The notes below the pieces were generated by a model. The model saw only the letters and a list, made by a program, of their open reading frames with translations, searched no databases and was not told the origin of the DNA. Source: Apodemus sylvaticus (lineage: Eukaryota; Chordata; Mammalia; Rodentia; Muridae). Taken from it: a DNA stretch of 64,000 nt. This document shows positions 1 to 12,224 of the stretch, piece by piece (the stretch's first letter is position 1; each line of letters starts with the position of its first letter). Where the stretch lies: positions 9,867,347 through 9,931,346 of the forward strand of contig NC_067492.1 in assembly GCF_947179515.1 (NCBI RefSeq). The letters run 5' to 3'. Position numbers and translations under genes: made by a program.

Positions 1-95
1 GCCCAGTCACAGAACCCCAAGACTGCATGAAAGACCCTGTCTCAAAACATAAGGTGGAGGTGACTGAGAATGACATCCAGTGTCAATGTCTGGTC

Positions 96-226
96 TCATC
101 TGCACACACATGCATATACCTGCACACACATGTAAACACATGCACATACCTGCACACACATATACACAGCTGCACACACTTGCATAAACATGCACACACA
201 TGCATACACACACACAAAGCATGTGT
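96..226. repeat. CA-rich imperfect tandem repeat
   Basis: Alternating purine-pyrimidine tract built from irregular copies of ACACATGCACATACCTGC-like words. Long apparent ORFs on both strands here (Cys/Val-rich or His/Thr-rich) are products of the repeat. Confidence 0.85.
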
Positions 227-1209
227 TTGTTTTTGAGATCTGGGTGGAGACACTTCTTCTAAAATAATCCTGTTCCATTCATTTTCCTTCACACGCCATT
301 TTACTATTCTTCCGGCTACACACAAATTCAGTTTACAGGCATCTGGATGGGCTGTTTCCTGACACTATGCATAGAGCACTAGTGAACCTGGACATGCGTA
401 CAGTTCCCTCTGTGGTGAAACTCAGACTCCGGGGGTGTACAGCTGGGTTACATGGGAGTTGTTTTTTAGAGAAACCCACCATACTGATTAGAAAATCAGT
501 AGAAGCTATAGAACTTTTGGATCTTAGAAGAATTAAAGGTTTCCTTAGGGAAGGGGGAAGGAAGGGTTAAAAAGACAAGAAGGCAACGAAATCCAAGCAA
601 CAGGAGGAGGAAGTGAGGCTGGGGCAGGGATGGGGCCAACAACTGGGGGAGGGGAGAACAGAGAGGGCTGGGGGAGGGGAAGAAGTGGCTCAACCAATCA
701 ATCGAAACAAAGCTTCTGTATCGCAACCTAAACTAAAAATATTAAAATACACCTTAAAACACACCGCAGCACCCCCATATAACTTATACACAGCCTGGCA
801 TGGTGGGAGCCATGGTGGGGCTCCACCACCGACCTTCCTCCCATAGGCCTCAGCTCCTCTCAGAAACATCTGCATTACAGAATGAGGCAGGAACAACATA
901 GAAATAGGTGCCCTTTGCTGGTCGTTTAGGGAGTAATGGTGTCGATCCCATCCCGCTCCCCCTCCCTTAGCGGCATCATGATCCCCTGAGATCAGACAAT
1001 CAGACCTGTGTGGCCTGAGAGGGAAAATGAGGCAGGAACAGATGGGGGTGCTGGACACCTCAGGTGAGTGTGGCAAGAATGAGGCTTCTCGGGAGGGGAG
1101 GCGGGCTCCACTGAGCTGCTTGTTTAATTGCAGGGAATAAGGGCTATTTAAACCTTTGGGGAATGGGTAGAAGCTTTTGGGGTGAGTGTAAATCTCTGTC
1201 CAGGGCCAG

Positions 1210-1211
1210 GA

Positions 1212-1253
<42 letters not shown>
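1210..1253. repeat. (GT)n microsatellite
   Basis: About 21 uninterrupted GT dinucleotides. Confidence 0.95.
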
Positions 1254-1254
<1 letters not shown>

Positions 1255-1614
1255 CTCATTTGCATAAGAATGAAGTCCAGTTGCTTGCTGGACATGACCT
1301 TATAAGGGGAAAGGAAGTTTAGCCTGGCTGCCAGCTACGCGACCTCTTCTGGTGGGGAAGAGGGGGTACAGGTCTACTTGTGCTGCCTCTACCCCACTCT
1401 TGCTTCAAGCCTACTACTCCCTACGGCTCCATAGCCCCCCAAACCCCACATAATGGAATCTACAAATAAAGTACGCATGGATTTTTTTTTCCTATAAGTA
1501 TTTTGATCTGCTGACATCTGACTCTGCAGATTGTGACCTGTGGATTGGCATCTCTCTCCACAAGAGTCTACCAGAGTACACACAGGCTCAGAGGTTGACC
1601 ATGGGGACACAAAT

Positions 1615-1681
1615 TGGAGAGAGAGAGAGACAGAGAGAGAGAGAGACAGAGAGACAGAGAGAGAGAAAGAGAGAGAGAGCG
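1615..1681. repeat. (GA)n microsatellite
   Basis: GA-rich run with scattered GACA interruptions. Confidence 0.95.
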
Positions 1682-2726
1682 CGCAGCCTAATCCTGATTG
1701 ACAGCTCTAGTAGGAGACATGTGAATTGGGTTATAGAGAAACCAGACAAGAGGCCAACAGGACACAGTCCCACAGTCAGAATGGAGCAACACTGTTGTAG
1801 AGGCTGGGGAGTCACCTAATTGGCTAAATGTATGGACTGCTCCAGTTTAATCTCAAAGCCAGAACTAGAGCACCAATGATCTAAGCCCTGGTTCCAGCCA
1901 ATGCCCAGGAACCAAAACCCTTGTGTCAAGGGGGAGGGTACCAGGTCATACCTACTAACACTGCTACCCCATTCTGCCACGTCCAGCACTGGGAGGATTG
2001 CCTTCTTCACCCAACCCACTCAAATGCCACTCCCCAGAACTGCTTCAGGTGCCCAGGACACGTGTGCACTCCTTAGCTGGCCATGTTCCCACAGAGCACT
2101 GGACATTGGTACCGGCTAAGATCACCAGGCTCTTCCATGACAGTACTCTGATTATGATCTGGGAAAGGAAGGCGGATGCAGGGGAACTTTGAACTACAGA
2201 ATGAGGGTACAGCTCCCTGACCTTCAAGGCTGCTGTGCTCCCACCTGGGGGGGGGGGGGCAAGGCTCCAGGTTTGCAGATGCAACATCTACTGGTATATC
2301 TGTGGTGTGCCACCCTGAAGGGAAGGGGGCGTCATATCCACCCTGCAACTGGGAAGTGCTGGCTTCCCCGCAGTGGGCAGCAGAGCAAGGATTCCTGGCG
2401 TCTGTCCCTACCCTGTGTCCTTCAACAGGGACCCTTAACCCACAAAACACAACAGCCAGCACAAGCCAAGTCTGACTGGATGACAGGACCCATGAATTCC
2501 TAGGTTCCCAAAGCCCAAGTCCTGGAAAGGAAGGGGACTCAAGCCTCACAGCCAATAAAACGCTCCCAGCCTGCTCTCTGCCCTGCCTGGACCTGCCTCA
2601 GCACACAGGCCCTCCCACGCCTGCTTCTAAGCCTGATGAGTATCCATTTGTGGCGGCACGAAAGGCTCCCCTCAATGACCTACCAGCTCAATACACCCCA
2701 ACACACAGACCACAAGAGACAATTTC

Positions 2727-2732
2727 TTTATT
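2727..2732 (-). terminator. Adad2: Adad2 poly(A) signal
   Basis: TTTATT on the plus strand reads AATAAA on the minus strand, about 200 bases past the Adad2 stop codon. It gives a short 3' UTR ending near 2705-2715. Confidence 0.75.
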
Positions 2733-2933
2733 AAAACTAGACATACAAGTCTCTCCACTCCTCAGCAGCCAAGTGTTACAGGACTCCCTAGCCCCCAGTT
2801 CTAGCCCTGCCCTCACCCAGTATGCTCCGTGCCCCCCACTCCACCCCCACCCCACCCCCCACTCTGCTCCCAGAATGTTCTTCCACTGCCTGAGGCTCAA
2901 CTCCATTAGGGTCCTTGTCCCTCGAAGTCTGGA

Positions 2934-5779
2934 TCAGTGTCTGAATTTACCCACCAATGGCTTTGAGGGCCAGGCCCCCAGGCCCTGCTGGTCCAGGAGG
3001 AGAGAGAGCTGCTGGCGTGCTTCCCTGTAGGGGACAGCCTAGGGTGCAGGGGAGGGGACAGGACAGGGTGGGTGAGGTACTCACTCAGAGTGTTGTGAGG
3101 GGAAGAAAGGGCTGGAGAGACGTCTACCTTGGCAGCCTCATAGGTCTGCAGAGACAGGAGCTGGGGATCCTCCAGAGCACTGGCAACCTGGCGGAATGCT
3201 GCGAGAAAGGCCGCTTTACAGAGACGGGAGGGGGGCCCAATGCTGGAGCTGGTGAGAGACAAAACAGTGGTCACTGGAAAAGAACGGTTCCACCACACAC
3301 CACCACCACACCACACCACTACCACCACCACCACCACCACCACCATCACCACCACCACCACCACCACCACCACCACCACCACCACCACCAAGCATACAGG
3401 CTCCTCCCACTCAGTGCCTGTGCTACCAGAGGCACCGGAGGCGCCAGCCACTGCCCTGCTCTATCCTGTGAGCAGGGACATGGGCTTCCCCACCAGAGCT
3501 TTCCCGCTAAGGGACAGTCTCACGGGGCCCTCCTCACTCAGTCTTCACACGTCCGGTGGTCACATCCACAACTTCGATGTCAGGGTCCCCCAGGCTCCAA
3601 TTGAGGCTCAAGCCATGGCAGGGGCTGGGTGTGGGGTCAGAGGGGGCTACCAGGGGCCCAGCGAACAGGTGCAAGGTGGTGCGGACATACGGACACGGAA
3701 GACCTGACCCTGACACACTGTCCAGTCTGGGCCGGGAATGAATGGCCCTGTTCAGAGTTGGGGGGTCGTGGCAGGAGTCGGCTGTGAGCAGAAAGCACAG
3801 GACACGGCCAGAGTCACTACATCCTCCATGCCACTTAGAACCCATTCTGTGCCCTGGCACTTTGCTCCCCTCACCTAGGACAAGGCTGGTGGCATAGAGA
3901 GGTGGCAGGAAGTGGGCCAGCAGCCCACCACCCAGCCCAAGGACGGCCCAACGGGCCAGCTTGTCACTGGCTGAGAGGCAGCCCACGTGGGTATCTCGGA
4001 GGGCAGGCGCCACGTAGGATACAGGCTTCAGCTGCCCACAGACGTGGGCCTGCAGGCGGAAGGCTGGACTGTGCAGGACACTGTCTTCGGAGGCCAGTGG
4101 GAGGCTGTGGAGGTGAGGGGTGGTGGGTAAAAAGCCCAGAATCGGGGTACCCTTTACACCCTGCCTCCCCACAATGAGACTGGGGGGTTCCCGGGCCAGG
4201 CCACCTACTAGATGTCGTGGGCTGCCCCCTTGGGAGTGTTGCTCACATACAGGTGCAGGAAGACCCCAGGCTTGAGCGCAAAGGGGGGCCCGGGCCCAGG
4301 CTGGGGGGTCAGCACCGACCGCTCCTTGCCCTTGGGACCCCCCTGTGTGGCCAGTAGGAGCTGGCGGAAGAAGAACCTGGAAGTGACAGGCAGAGGGGGG
4401 CTGGGGCAGTGGTTCTAGGCGGCCTGCCTGCCTCAGAACCCGCTTTCCTTCCCCCTCACCTCAGCAGGGCCCTGCGGGCAATGACCAGACCGTGACAGTC
4501 ATGGAGTCGTCGGCCTGAGAACTCTAGCCAGCCGGCACAGCTGCTGCTGCCAGTGCCCATGGCTACCAACTCATAGGTCTCTTTGGAGTGACCAATGCTG
4601 CCGTGGACCTCTGTGCAGGAAGGGACAGAGAAGAACTCAGCCCAGGACCCTGAGTCAGTTGGAGGAGCTGAGGTGGGGGTGGGGCCAGTCCTACCCCTCT
4701 CCAGGACGACTGCGGCCACTGTCCCCTTACAGGCCCCATACGGTGAGCTCTCACTCAGGAGTCGGTCCAAGCCAGCGCTGACCACAGCCGCGCAGCGCTG
4801 CTCATGGGTCAGGATAGTCTCTGTCCAGTGAGCAGAGGGCAGTGCTGGACTCACAAGCCACGCCACCTCCCCCACCCTCTCCCTCTCCTGAGAGCAGACA
4901 CCAGGGGCTGAGCCCAGAGCCCACCTACCGATGCTGAGGGAGGTGAGCAGAGGCTGGCGGGGAGTCGCCAGGGGCTCTGCAAGAGACAAGCGGAGATGGC
5001 TGCACGGCTGCTGGGTCCTCCCAGCCTTCAGGAAGCCAAGAAGAGGAGGCGAAGTCTCCATCTTCCAGAGTCTACCAGCAGCTGCTCCTATGCTCCCTGC
5101 CACCCGTGGGGGCCACCAGAGCAGCAGCGGCACGCCCTCCGTGCTGATGCCCAGGTGGCACTGTGGGGCTATACACACACCACACATACATACAACATAC
5201 ATTCACACATACAAACACACACTCACACACACAACATACACTTATACATACACACCACCATAACATCCACACAGCACACAAACATGCCACACACATACAC
5301 ACTCATACAACATGCATATACAACAAACACACCACCATAACATGTACACACACATACACCACACAAACCATACACACACACCTAACAGACACATAAACAA
5401 CATATACTTATACATACATACTACAACACACACACACACACACACACACACACCATACCATCACACCACATACATCCCACACATCCATACTGCATACCAT
5501 CATACCACACACACACACCATACAAACATAGCACATACACCCCACACATCCATACTGCATACCATCATACCACACACACACACACACACACCATACCATC
5601 ACACCACATACACCCCACACATCCATACCGCATACCATCATCCATACCACATACCATCATACCACACCCACACACACACACACACCATACAAACATAGCA
5701 CACACACCCCACACATCCATACCACATACCATCACACCACACATACACCCCACACATCCATACCGCATACCATCATCAT

Positions 5780-5813
<34 letters not shown>

Positions 5814-6559
5814 TACACCATGCATGCATACACACCACATTCATGCCTTGGCTACCTGATCTTTCCAGCTGCTTCTGGATGTACTGAAGGGCAGAGATGG
5901 CCGCCTGCTGTTTGGCTTCCAGCTTGCTGCTCCCGGTTCCCGCAGGACAGACCAACCCATCCAGCTCTGCACACACAGAGAAGGAGGAGCCAGGGCCTGG
6001 GGAAGAGAACTTGAGGAAGGAGGAGTCTCCTGGCCTTCAGCCCCGTCTGGACCATTTCTGGCAGAGGTTATCCATCTTAGCCTCCTCTCTCCACTTAAGC
6101 CTCTGTGTGACCCCAGAGCCAAGCCAGATCAACAAGGAGGTCCTAGCATACGGAGTCAGGACTCTGCAGACAGCAAGTGGCGTGTGTTTCCTTCCATGCT
6201 TTCCCATTGCTGACTGAACCTGGCTTTCACAGAGCCTCTGGGACAAGGCATGAATGACGGGAGAGCCAGGCTTTGGGGGTGGTAGGACAGCACCTAGAGG
6301 AAGTTCCCCCACCCCACAGGGGACAGCTTTCTACCTGCCACCAGACACCAGTCTTTTATTTTTCTTCTCCAGGGACCCTCCTTTTAAAACATCTTTCTGG
6401 GGCTGGAGAGATGGCTCAGCAGTTAAGAGCACTGACTGCTCTTCCAGAGGTCCTGAGTTCAAATCCCAGCAACCATATGGTGGCTCACAACTATCTGTAA
6501 TGAGATCTGATGCCCTCTTCTGGTGTGTCTGAAGACAGTTACAGTGTACTTACATATAA

Positions 6560-6602
<43 letters not shown>

Positions 6603-7138
6603 AATCTTTAAAATAAAATATGTAATATTCAGATGTGATAGACCAGGAGCAGGTTAAAAAACAAAACAAAACAACAACAACAAAAAAAAAAACCCTCAAA
6701 TCCCAGAACTGGGTCACCTGATCCCAGGCTAAGAACATGTTTAAGCTCCTTTCAAGTGTGTGCAGTCCTTTGGGAAGGCAGCCCATCTCGGCACCCACCA
6801 TGACATCAGAAGAACATGTTATCAAACTCGGCAAGAGCAGAGTTAGCACTGTACGGCCTCTGGCAGAGGCACCTGTGATTGTATGCAACAGGCCCTTTTC
6901 ACCAGGGCAGCCAGTAGAGATGTTCGCTTGGCTACAGCCTTGTAGGCATCTGACTGTTCACCTTGCCCCTTTGTGGGTGGAGTTTACTGGGGGATCTCGG
7001 GCTCATCAAGGCCAGCATAGCAGGCCAATGGGAAACCTGACCTTACTGCATTAATTAGTGGCTCCCTCATCCACCAATTTGCAGAGACAGACACAGAGAC
7101 ACTGCTACACACAGCCCGGACAGACAGACAGATGGGGA

Positions 7139-7176
<38 letters not shown>

Positions 7177-7537
7177 AGGCCTCACCTGCAGTCTGGTCCT
7201 CCAAAAAGGTGAGAGAGACACCCAGGTTAGCCATGCACTGGGTGAGCAGGGCCACGGCTTGGACCGGGGGTGGGTCTTTGGGCAGCAGGCTGAGTCCCCG
7301 GAGGGCCATGGGGAAGTCGCCTGCGGGCCCCGGGTTCAGAACTGAGCCATCCAGGGCCTTACAGGCCTTCCCGTGGGCCTCCTGTGCCCTAGCCACCCCA
7401 GGCTCAGCGGTCCCAGGAGCCCCATCCCCAGCCTCTGCGGGCTCCTGCCCTCCTGAGGGCTTCCAAGGCCCGGGGCTGATCTGCAGCGACGCTGCCAGTC
7501 GAGGTCTCCTGCGCCCACCCTCGTCCACACTCGCCAT
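2934..7537 (-). CDS. Adad2: Adad2, adenosine deaminase domain-containing protein 2
   Basis: Ten coding exons in transcript order: 7186-7537, 5856-5966, 4929-4976, 4695-4820, 4460-4610, 4209-4376, 3875-4104, 3538-3781, 3128-3248, 2934-3038. All introns are GT-AG, phases close, and the total is 1656 nt (551 residues). The start is the ATG giving MASVDEGGRRRPRLAAS, which matches the known N-terminus of the family; an in-frame ATG-like start further upstream lacks that support. A double-stranded RNA-binding domain spans roughly residues 95-150, split by intron 1. An ADAR-type deaminase domain spans about 195-540. The fold is kept but the active site is not: the usual H-A-E reads H252-G-L, and both zinc cysteines are replaced (K312 and A364). 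From family knowledge it is a germ-cell RNA-binding protein needed for male fertility, not an editor. Neighbours: Taf1c lies upstream, divergent. Confidence 0.95.
3291..3390. repeat. (CAC)n trinucleotide array in Adad2 intron 8
   Basis: About 30 CAC/ACC triplets with a few interruptions. It begins 43 bases upstream (in transcript sense) of the exon 9 acceptor, so the transcript carries a long GGU-rich run before that splice site. Confidence 0.95.
5170..5813. repeat. CA-rich VNTR in Adad2 intron 2
   Basis: The first part is irregular CA/ACATA sequence. From about 5455 to 5785 it becomes an ordered array with units of about 50-65 bases that share ACATCCATAC and GCATACCATCAT blocks separated by (CA)n. 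It fills most of the 880-base intron between exons 3 and 2. Confidence 0.9.
6399..6610 (+). mobile_element. B2 SINE with (AATA)n tail
   Basis: Full-length B2: tRNA-derived head beginning GGGGCTGGAGAGATGGCTCA, box B word GAGTTCAAATCCCAGC, and the 3' B2 body ending in a TAAA-type tail (6557-6602). It lies in Adad2 intron 1, antisense to the gene. It looks close to consensus, so probably young. Confidence 0.95.
7141..7174. repeat. (CA)n beside the Adad2 exon 1 donor
   Basis: Seventeen CA units starting 11 bases inside intron 1. On the transcript it is a GU run immediately after the 5' splice site. Confidence 0.95.
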
Positions 7538-7760
7538 GGCTGCACCAGATCTCGCCCCGCGCTCTTTTTTACGTGGAGCACGTGCGTGGACAGAGCTAAC
7601 TACGAACTCCGCCTCTTCATGGAGATGGCCAATGACAGACTGCAGGGCTGTGATGGATGCTGAGGCCAGCCAATGAGGAAGCCTGTATCCCAGCGCTGTG
7701 GCTTGGATGCAGGGCATGGGTTCTACCGGCCACCCGCCAACTGGGCAGCGCGAGGGCAGG
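7538..7760 (-). promoter_or_regulatory. Adad2: Putative Adad2 promoter
   Basis: GC-rich stretch directly 5' of the Adad2 start codon. It holds a palindromic E-box CACGTG at 7579-7584 and two CCAAT pentamers on the plus strand at 7629-7633 and 7670-7674. No clear TATA box is seen. The transcription start is not determined. Confidence 0.5.
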
Positions 7761-8032
7761 TCTCGTGAGGGCTCGTGGCATCAGCCTCTGCTCTAACCTT
7801 GATTCCTGGGAGCAGAAGGCTGTGGGTTTGGAGGCCATCCTAGCCCTCTTACCTGAACCGGGGTCCTTGTCCCTTGCTTAGCTTCATACCTCCTAGTAGG
7901 CCTTCCTGAAGCCAATCCCAAGTGCAAGCTAGCCCTAGATGAGATGAGCTCTTGCCTATCTTCCCTTCCCGGAAGGGACTTTCATTTGGATTTTAAAGGA
8001 CCTCAAGAAGACAGTTATTTAAAATGACTAGG

Positions 8033-8205
8033 GCAGGGTTGGCAAGATGGCTCAGCAGGGATTTGCCTCTAAGCCCAGGGACCTGAGTTCAGTTCCAGGG
8101 ACCCATATGTTAAATACAGAGACTCAGTTGCCAGAGGTTTACTGTGATCTCTACATAGCTGTTGTGACAGGCTACCTCACATACACACAAATGTAATTTT
8201 AAATG
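8033..8205 (+). mobile_element. B4/ID-type SINE
   Basis: Head GGCAAGATGGCTCAGCAGGG followed by a box-B-like GAGTTCAGTTCC and a degenerate tail with CACATACACACAAATG. Confidence 0.65.
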
Positions 8206-8500
8206 AGGGGACTAAAGTGAAAGGAAGATAGAGGGGGAAAAATAAGATCAAGGCACGGGTGTGGTCGACTTACATAATATCAGCTGTGGAAGGTGATACC
8301 AAGGGATTATAACTATATAAATATTTGCTGACACTTTAGCCCTGCACATTTTATGGAGTGTGGAGTATATATTACTACATTATACTGCACCTTATTCAGA
8401 GCAAGGCAGGAGGACCTGGGATTGACCTCATTGTGCAGAAATACTTGTCTTATAAGGGTGACGTAAGTTATTGGTGTGATGAACAAAATGATGGCCTTGC

Positions 8501-8618
8501 AAAGATGTCCACAGGCCCTAGACCCCACCCAAAGATGTCCACAGGCCCTAGACCCCACCCAAAGATGTCCACAGACCCTAGACCCCACCCAAAGATGTCC
8601 ACAGACCCTAGACCCCAA
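8501..8618. repeat. Four tandem copies of a 30-base unit
   Basis: Units start at 8501, 8531, 8561 and 8591. Each begins AAAGATGTCCACAG and ends in TAGACCCCACCC; a G/A change separates copies 1-2 from 3-4. The unit length is a multiple of three, so an open frame (8358-8645) runs through it as a ten-residue repeat beginning KMSTGPRPHP. I do not consider it a gene without further evidence. Confidence 0.95.
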
Positions 8619-8694
8619 AGGGGAGGAATGTATGGTGGTATTTAATAAAGGGAATCAAAGCTTCTAATCAGCTGGTTTTATTTCTGTTTGTTTG

Positions 8695-8853
8695 TTTGTT
8701 TGTTTATTTATTTATTTATTGGGGTTCTCTGTGTAGCTCCAGCTGTTCTGGAACTTGCTCAGTAGACCAGGCTGACCTTGAACTCAGGGATCCACCTGCC
8801 TCTGGCTCCTGAATGCTGGGATTAAAGATGTGTGCCTCCACTGCCACCTGGCT
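8695..8853 (-). mobile_element. B1 SINE, minus strand
   Basis: T-rich (TTTG)n(TTTA)n tail followed by the reverse complement of B1, ending in ...GCCACCTGGCT. Confidence 0.9.
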
Positions 8854-9831
8854 AATTGGCTGACTTTAAAAGGATGTATCTTGGATGATCCAGGCAGACA
8901 CAGTGTAACCATATCTATCCTGATTGGAAGAGAATCGGAGATAGCGTCATGAGGAAGATTCAAGCAGTCATCATTAGCTTGAAGATGAAGAAAGACATGT
9001 GTTGTCATAGGATGCAAGAAGCTTCCAGAAGCTGGAAAAAGGAAAAACACAGTTATTTTGTTTCTCCTTCTCCAGAAGACTCTGCTCATACCGTGATTTT
9101 GGACCAATGGGTCTGTGTTGGACCTCTGACCTCTAGAACTGTAAAAAGTTGTATTGTGCAAGGGGTGGGTGCGATGGGACAGGAGCGGGGACAGACTTGA
9201 AGATCCTCTGAGCACTGGGATCAGTAGGAGATTTGATAGTCTGAGCCCACCTGAGCTTTACAAGTCTCAATGAATAATCTCCAGTGGTTTTCCATATGTG
9301 CACCCTTAAGCTAATTTTAAAAGATATTTAGCCGTAATTATTAATCCCAAAGTTATTAGGAGATCACCTTTTTTTATTATGGTATAAACATCCTTTTAAA
9401 TTGCTTTCACCTAAACTATAGGGATGCTGTGTTAGGCCATCGCATTTATGAAGAATGTGCGCCCTCAGATGACCAAATTGGCAGAGCCGGTCCTCAGAGG
9501 CAAACCAGTCTGCTAAGCCAGACTCGCATCCTGTAAGGAGAAGCCTGACTTCATTTTTCAGTTTGAATAACTGTGCTGACAGGAGCCTGAGAGAAGTACC
9601 TCATCTCATTCTCTCCTTTGCTGACTCAAGGTTTAAGGAGCAATGTTTAGGACATTTGGGGGTCACGCAAGACAGAAGCTCTGCCCTCATCTTTCAAATT
9701 CTGTTTGAAGCTGTGACCTAACCAATCAGTAACTCGTCCGTGACATGGGACAACAGGGCTGGCACAGCTCTCCTCTTCTCTTCGCTTTCCTTCTTTTCCC
9801 TTTTTCTTTCCTTCTTTTTTGGTTCTTTTGT

Positions 9832-10000
9832 TTTGTTTTTTTTTTTTTGGATTTAGTTTTTTCGAGACAGGGTTTCTCTGTGTAGCCCTAGCTGTCCTGG
9901 AACTCACTCTGTAGACCAGGCTGGCCTTGAACTCAGAAATCCGCCTGCCTCTGTCTCCTGAAGTGCTGGGATTACAGGCGTGCACCACCTCCGCCCGGCT
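9832..10000 (-). mobile_element. B1 SINE, minus strand
   Basis: Poly-T, then the B1 reverse complement with GAGACAGGGTTTCTCTG, ending in CCGCCCGGCT. Confidence 0.95.
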
Positions 10001-11159
10001 TTCTTTCTTTTTCTATTTCTTTATTTTTTTTCTCATTTTCTGGAGAAGGCCCTGGTACAACTATAACTGTTGGGGTCTGGGGATTGGCACACAAACCACA
10101 CCCACACCAGCTTCAGTAGAGCAAGAGTTTATCGAATACACATCATAATGTTGGACGTCCAGGACCACAAGAAGGAGAAACCCAATTGTGGCACCAGTGT
10201 GTTCTCAGGGCAGGCTTTTTTTTTTTAGAGGAGAAACCAGGACAAGGAGGGGAGCAGGTGGCTCACTTGGCAAAGCATTATCAGCTGACCTTTAAGCTGA
10301 CAGTCCTGAGTAAGGAAAGGGGTGCGTGTGTGTGGAGGGGTGGTGGGCAGGGGAATTTCAGAACACTGAGATAACAGAGCACGAGTATTATAATCACAAC
10401 TTTTTGGCTTATTAGTAGCATTCTTCAGTGTCAGCCACAAAAACCACAGTGAGTTCATAGGTACGTGCAGGAAGGGCTACCCAGTGGTCAGCCCTACTCA
10501 AGGTATTTTAGACATAACAGTTCATATTGACCTTTGACTTGATGGGTCCTATGTAGAGCTTTGTGGAATTTCCTAAGGTTATCAAACCTCATACAGTCCA
10601 CTCGGAACATACAGAACAAAACGGGCTGTGGACAGCATGTCCTTGAGCCAAGTCACTTCTCTGTGTCAGTGACTGGCGGGCATGTTACAGCGACAATATG
10701 AAGTAGTTGGCAGGCTTGGAACAAAATGGCCACTGCTACTCTGGGGACCGGGGAGGTGAGACCATAACAGTAACAAACCCACAGAAAACAGTCGGGACTC
10801 TTCACGCTGACCATACCCTTGGAATATGAGTCCTCTGGGCGAGGCATGGCCATTTCTGTCTTAAGAAGAGGAGGACTGCGATTTCACTTCCTAGGTCAAG
10901 TCTGTGAAAGTGCACCAGTGGAAGGCAGGCTTAGGGAGAGTCATCAGGCCCTCGCTTAAAATTATAGCTGCTCCCTCCTATCCTTACCCCAGGGCACACA
11001 ACCCTGTCCAGCTGTGGATGGTCTCAACAGAAGCTGGAGTGTGTGTAGCAGATGGGAGGGGGAGAGATGGTGTACCTTAAGGGTTGTAGAATATTTATCT
11101 GTGTTCCCATACTGCAGTGGGGCTTTGGGGGTGTTGTTGCTGTTTGGAGGATCACCCAC

Positions 11160-11559
11160 TGTCTTAGTCAGAGTTTCCATTCCTGCACAAACATCACGAC
11201 CAAGAAGAAAGTTGGGGAGAAAAGGGTTTATTCTGCTTATACTTCCATACAGTTGTTCATCACCAAAGGAAGTCAGGACTGGAACTCAAGCAGGTCAGGA
11301 AGCAGGAGCTGATGCAGAGGCCATGGAGGGATATTTCTTACTGGCTTGCTTCCCCTGGTTTGCTCAGCTTGCTTTCTTATAGAACCCGGGACCAACAGCC
11401 CAGGGATGGCCCCACCCACAATGGGCCCTCCCCCCTTGATCACTAATTGAGAAAATGCCTTACAGCTGGATCTCATGTAGGCATCTCCTCAAGGGAGGCT
11501 CCTTTCTCCTGTGATAACTCCAGCTTGTGTCAACTTGGCATACAAACCCAGCCAGGACA
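11160..11559 (-). mobile_element. Solo MaLR-type LTR
   Basis: Read on the minus strand it begins TGTCCTGGCTGG and ends ACTAAGACA, the TG...CA termini of rodent ERVL-MaLR LTRs. It carries TATAAG and an AATAAA in the expected order. A perfect 5-base target duplication CCCAC flanks it (11155-11159 and 11560-11564). No internal retroviral sequence is present. Confidence 0.8.
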
Positions 11560-12224
11560 CCCACCTTTCCATAAGTAACTCTAATGAACTCCTTGGTTCA
11601 CTGAGCCGGATTTGAACAGGATCCTTTCTTTGGGCGCCCATTGCCTCCTTTACTGAAGTGAATAGGTGCACACTCTTGGGGGTGTCACACAATACTACAT
11701 GAGCAGCACTCAAGGAGGAAGCAGACCCGTCACCCCTCTGAGCCCTTCCTCAGTCTCCTATCTTTCTTAACGAGGCTTTCTTTCTTTCCGGGGCCTCCAG
11801 CAGGGCATCTGCTGTCTCCTAGCGTCCTCCTGTTTGGCACCTAGGCTGGGACAGCACACCATGAGAGAAAATGGTGACTGGGAAAGGGAAGGTGGAAGGA
11901 GGCCATCTGTCCCCGGGGGCCTTCCAAACATAAACTGTGGCTGGAAGCCGACAATCAGCAAATTGATTTAAAAAACAAAAAAACCAAAAAACCAGGGCCC
12001 CATTTCTTCCATTCTGGCCTCCAATTTGCTATCGAGCCAAAAAAAGGACCTTGAACTCCCGGCTCTTCTGTCTCTTCTGCAGAGGGCCGGGATTACAGAT
12101 GTGGGTCACCACTGGCGCGAGTGGTGCTGGGAATGGAATCCAGGACTTTGAGCATGCTAAGCCAACTCTAGAGGGAGCCAGCTAGCTCCCCTGGTTCCAT
12201 GCAAACGGATCTTTTGTTACTTGG

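Larger units (their letters stand above)
1..2690. other. Intergenic DNA left of Adad2, no gene recognised
   Basis: No open frame here resembles a protein I know, and no convincing exon with paired splice sites was found. By synteny the next gene to the left should be Kcng4, converging on Adad2, but nothing of its coding sequence is visible. The stretch opens with a SINE tail near 20-50 (a run ending in CTGTCTCAAAA) and then holds the CA-rich, GT, GA and poly-G runs listed separately. An AATAAA on the plus strand at 2554-2559 could be a poly(A) signal of an unseen upstream gene, but this is weak. Confidence 0.6.

Noticed and set aside
690..1295. 201-codon minus-strand frame
   Set aside because: Contains the (GT)n translated as a His-Thr run. 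No family resemblance.
2073..2555. 160-codon minus-strand frame left of Adad2
   Set aside because: No recognised domain and no splice or promoter context; it runs through a poly-G tract.
1..2690. Possible Kcng4 3' exon by synteny
   Set aside because: No potassium-channel coding sequence (for example a pore signature) is visible in any frame.
6399..6480. tRNA-like head considered as a tRNA gene
   Set aside because: It is the tRNA-derived part of a B2 SINE, with the B2 body and tail attached. The same applies to the other B2/B3 heads in the window.
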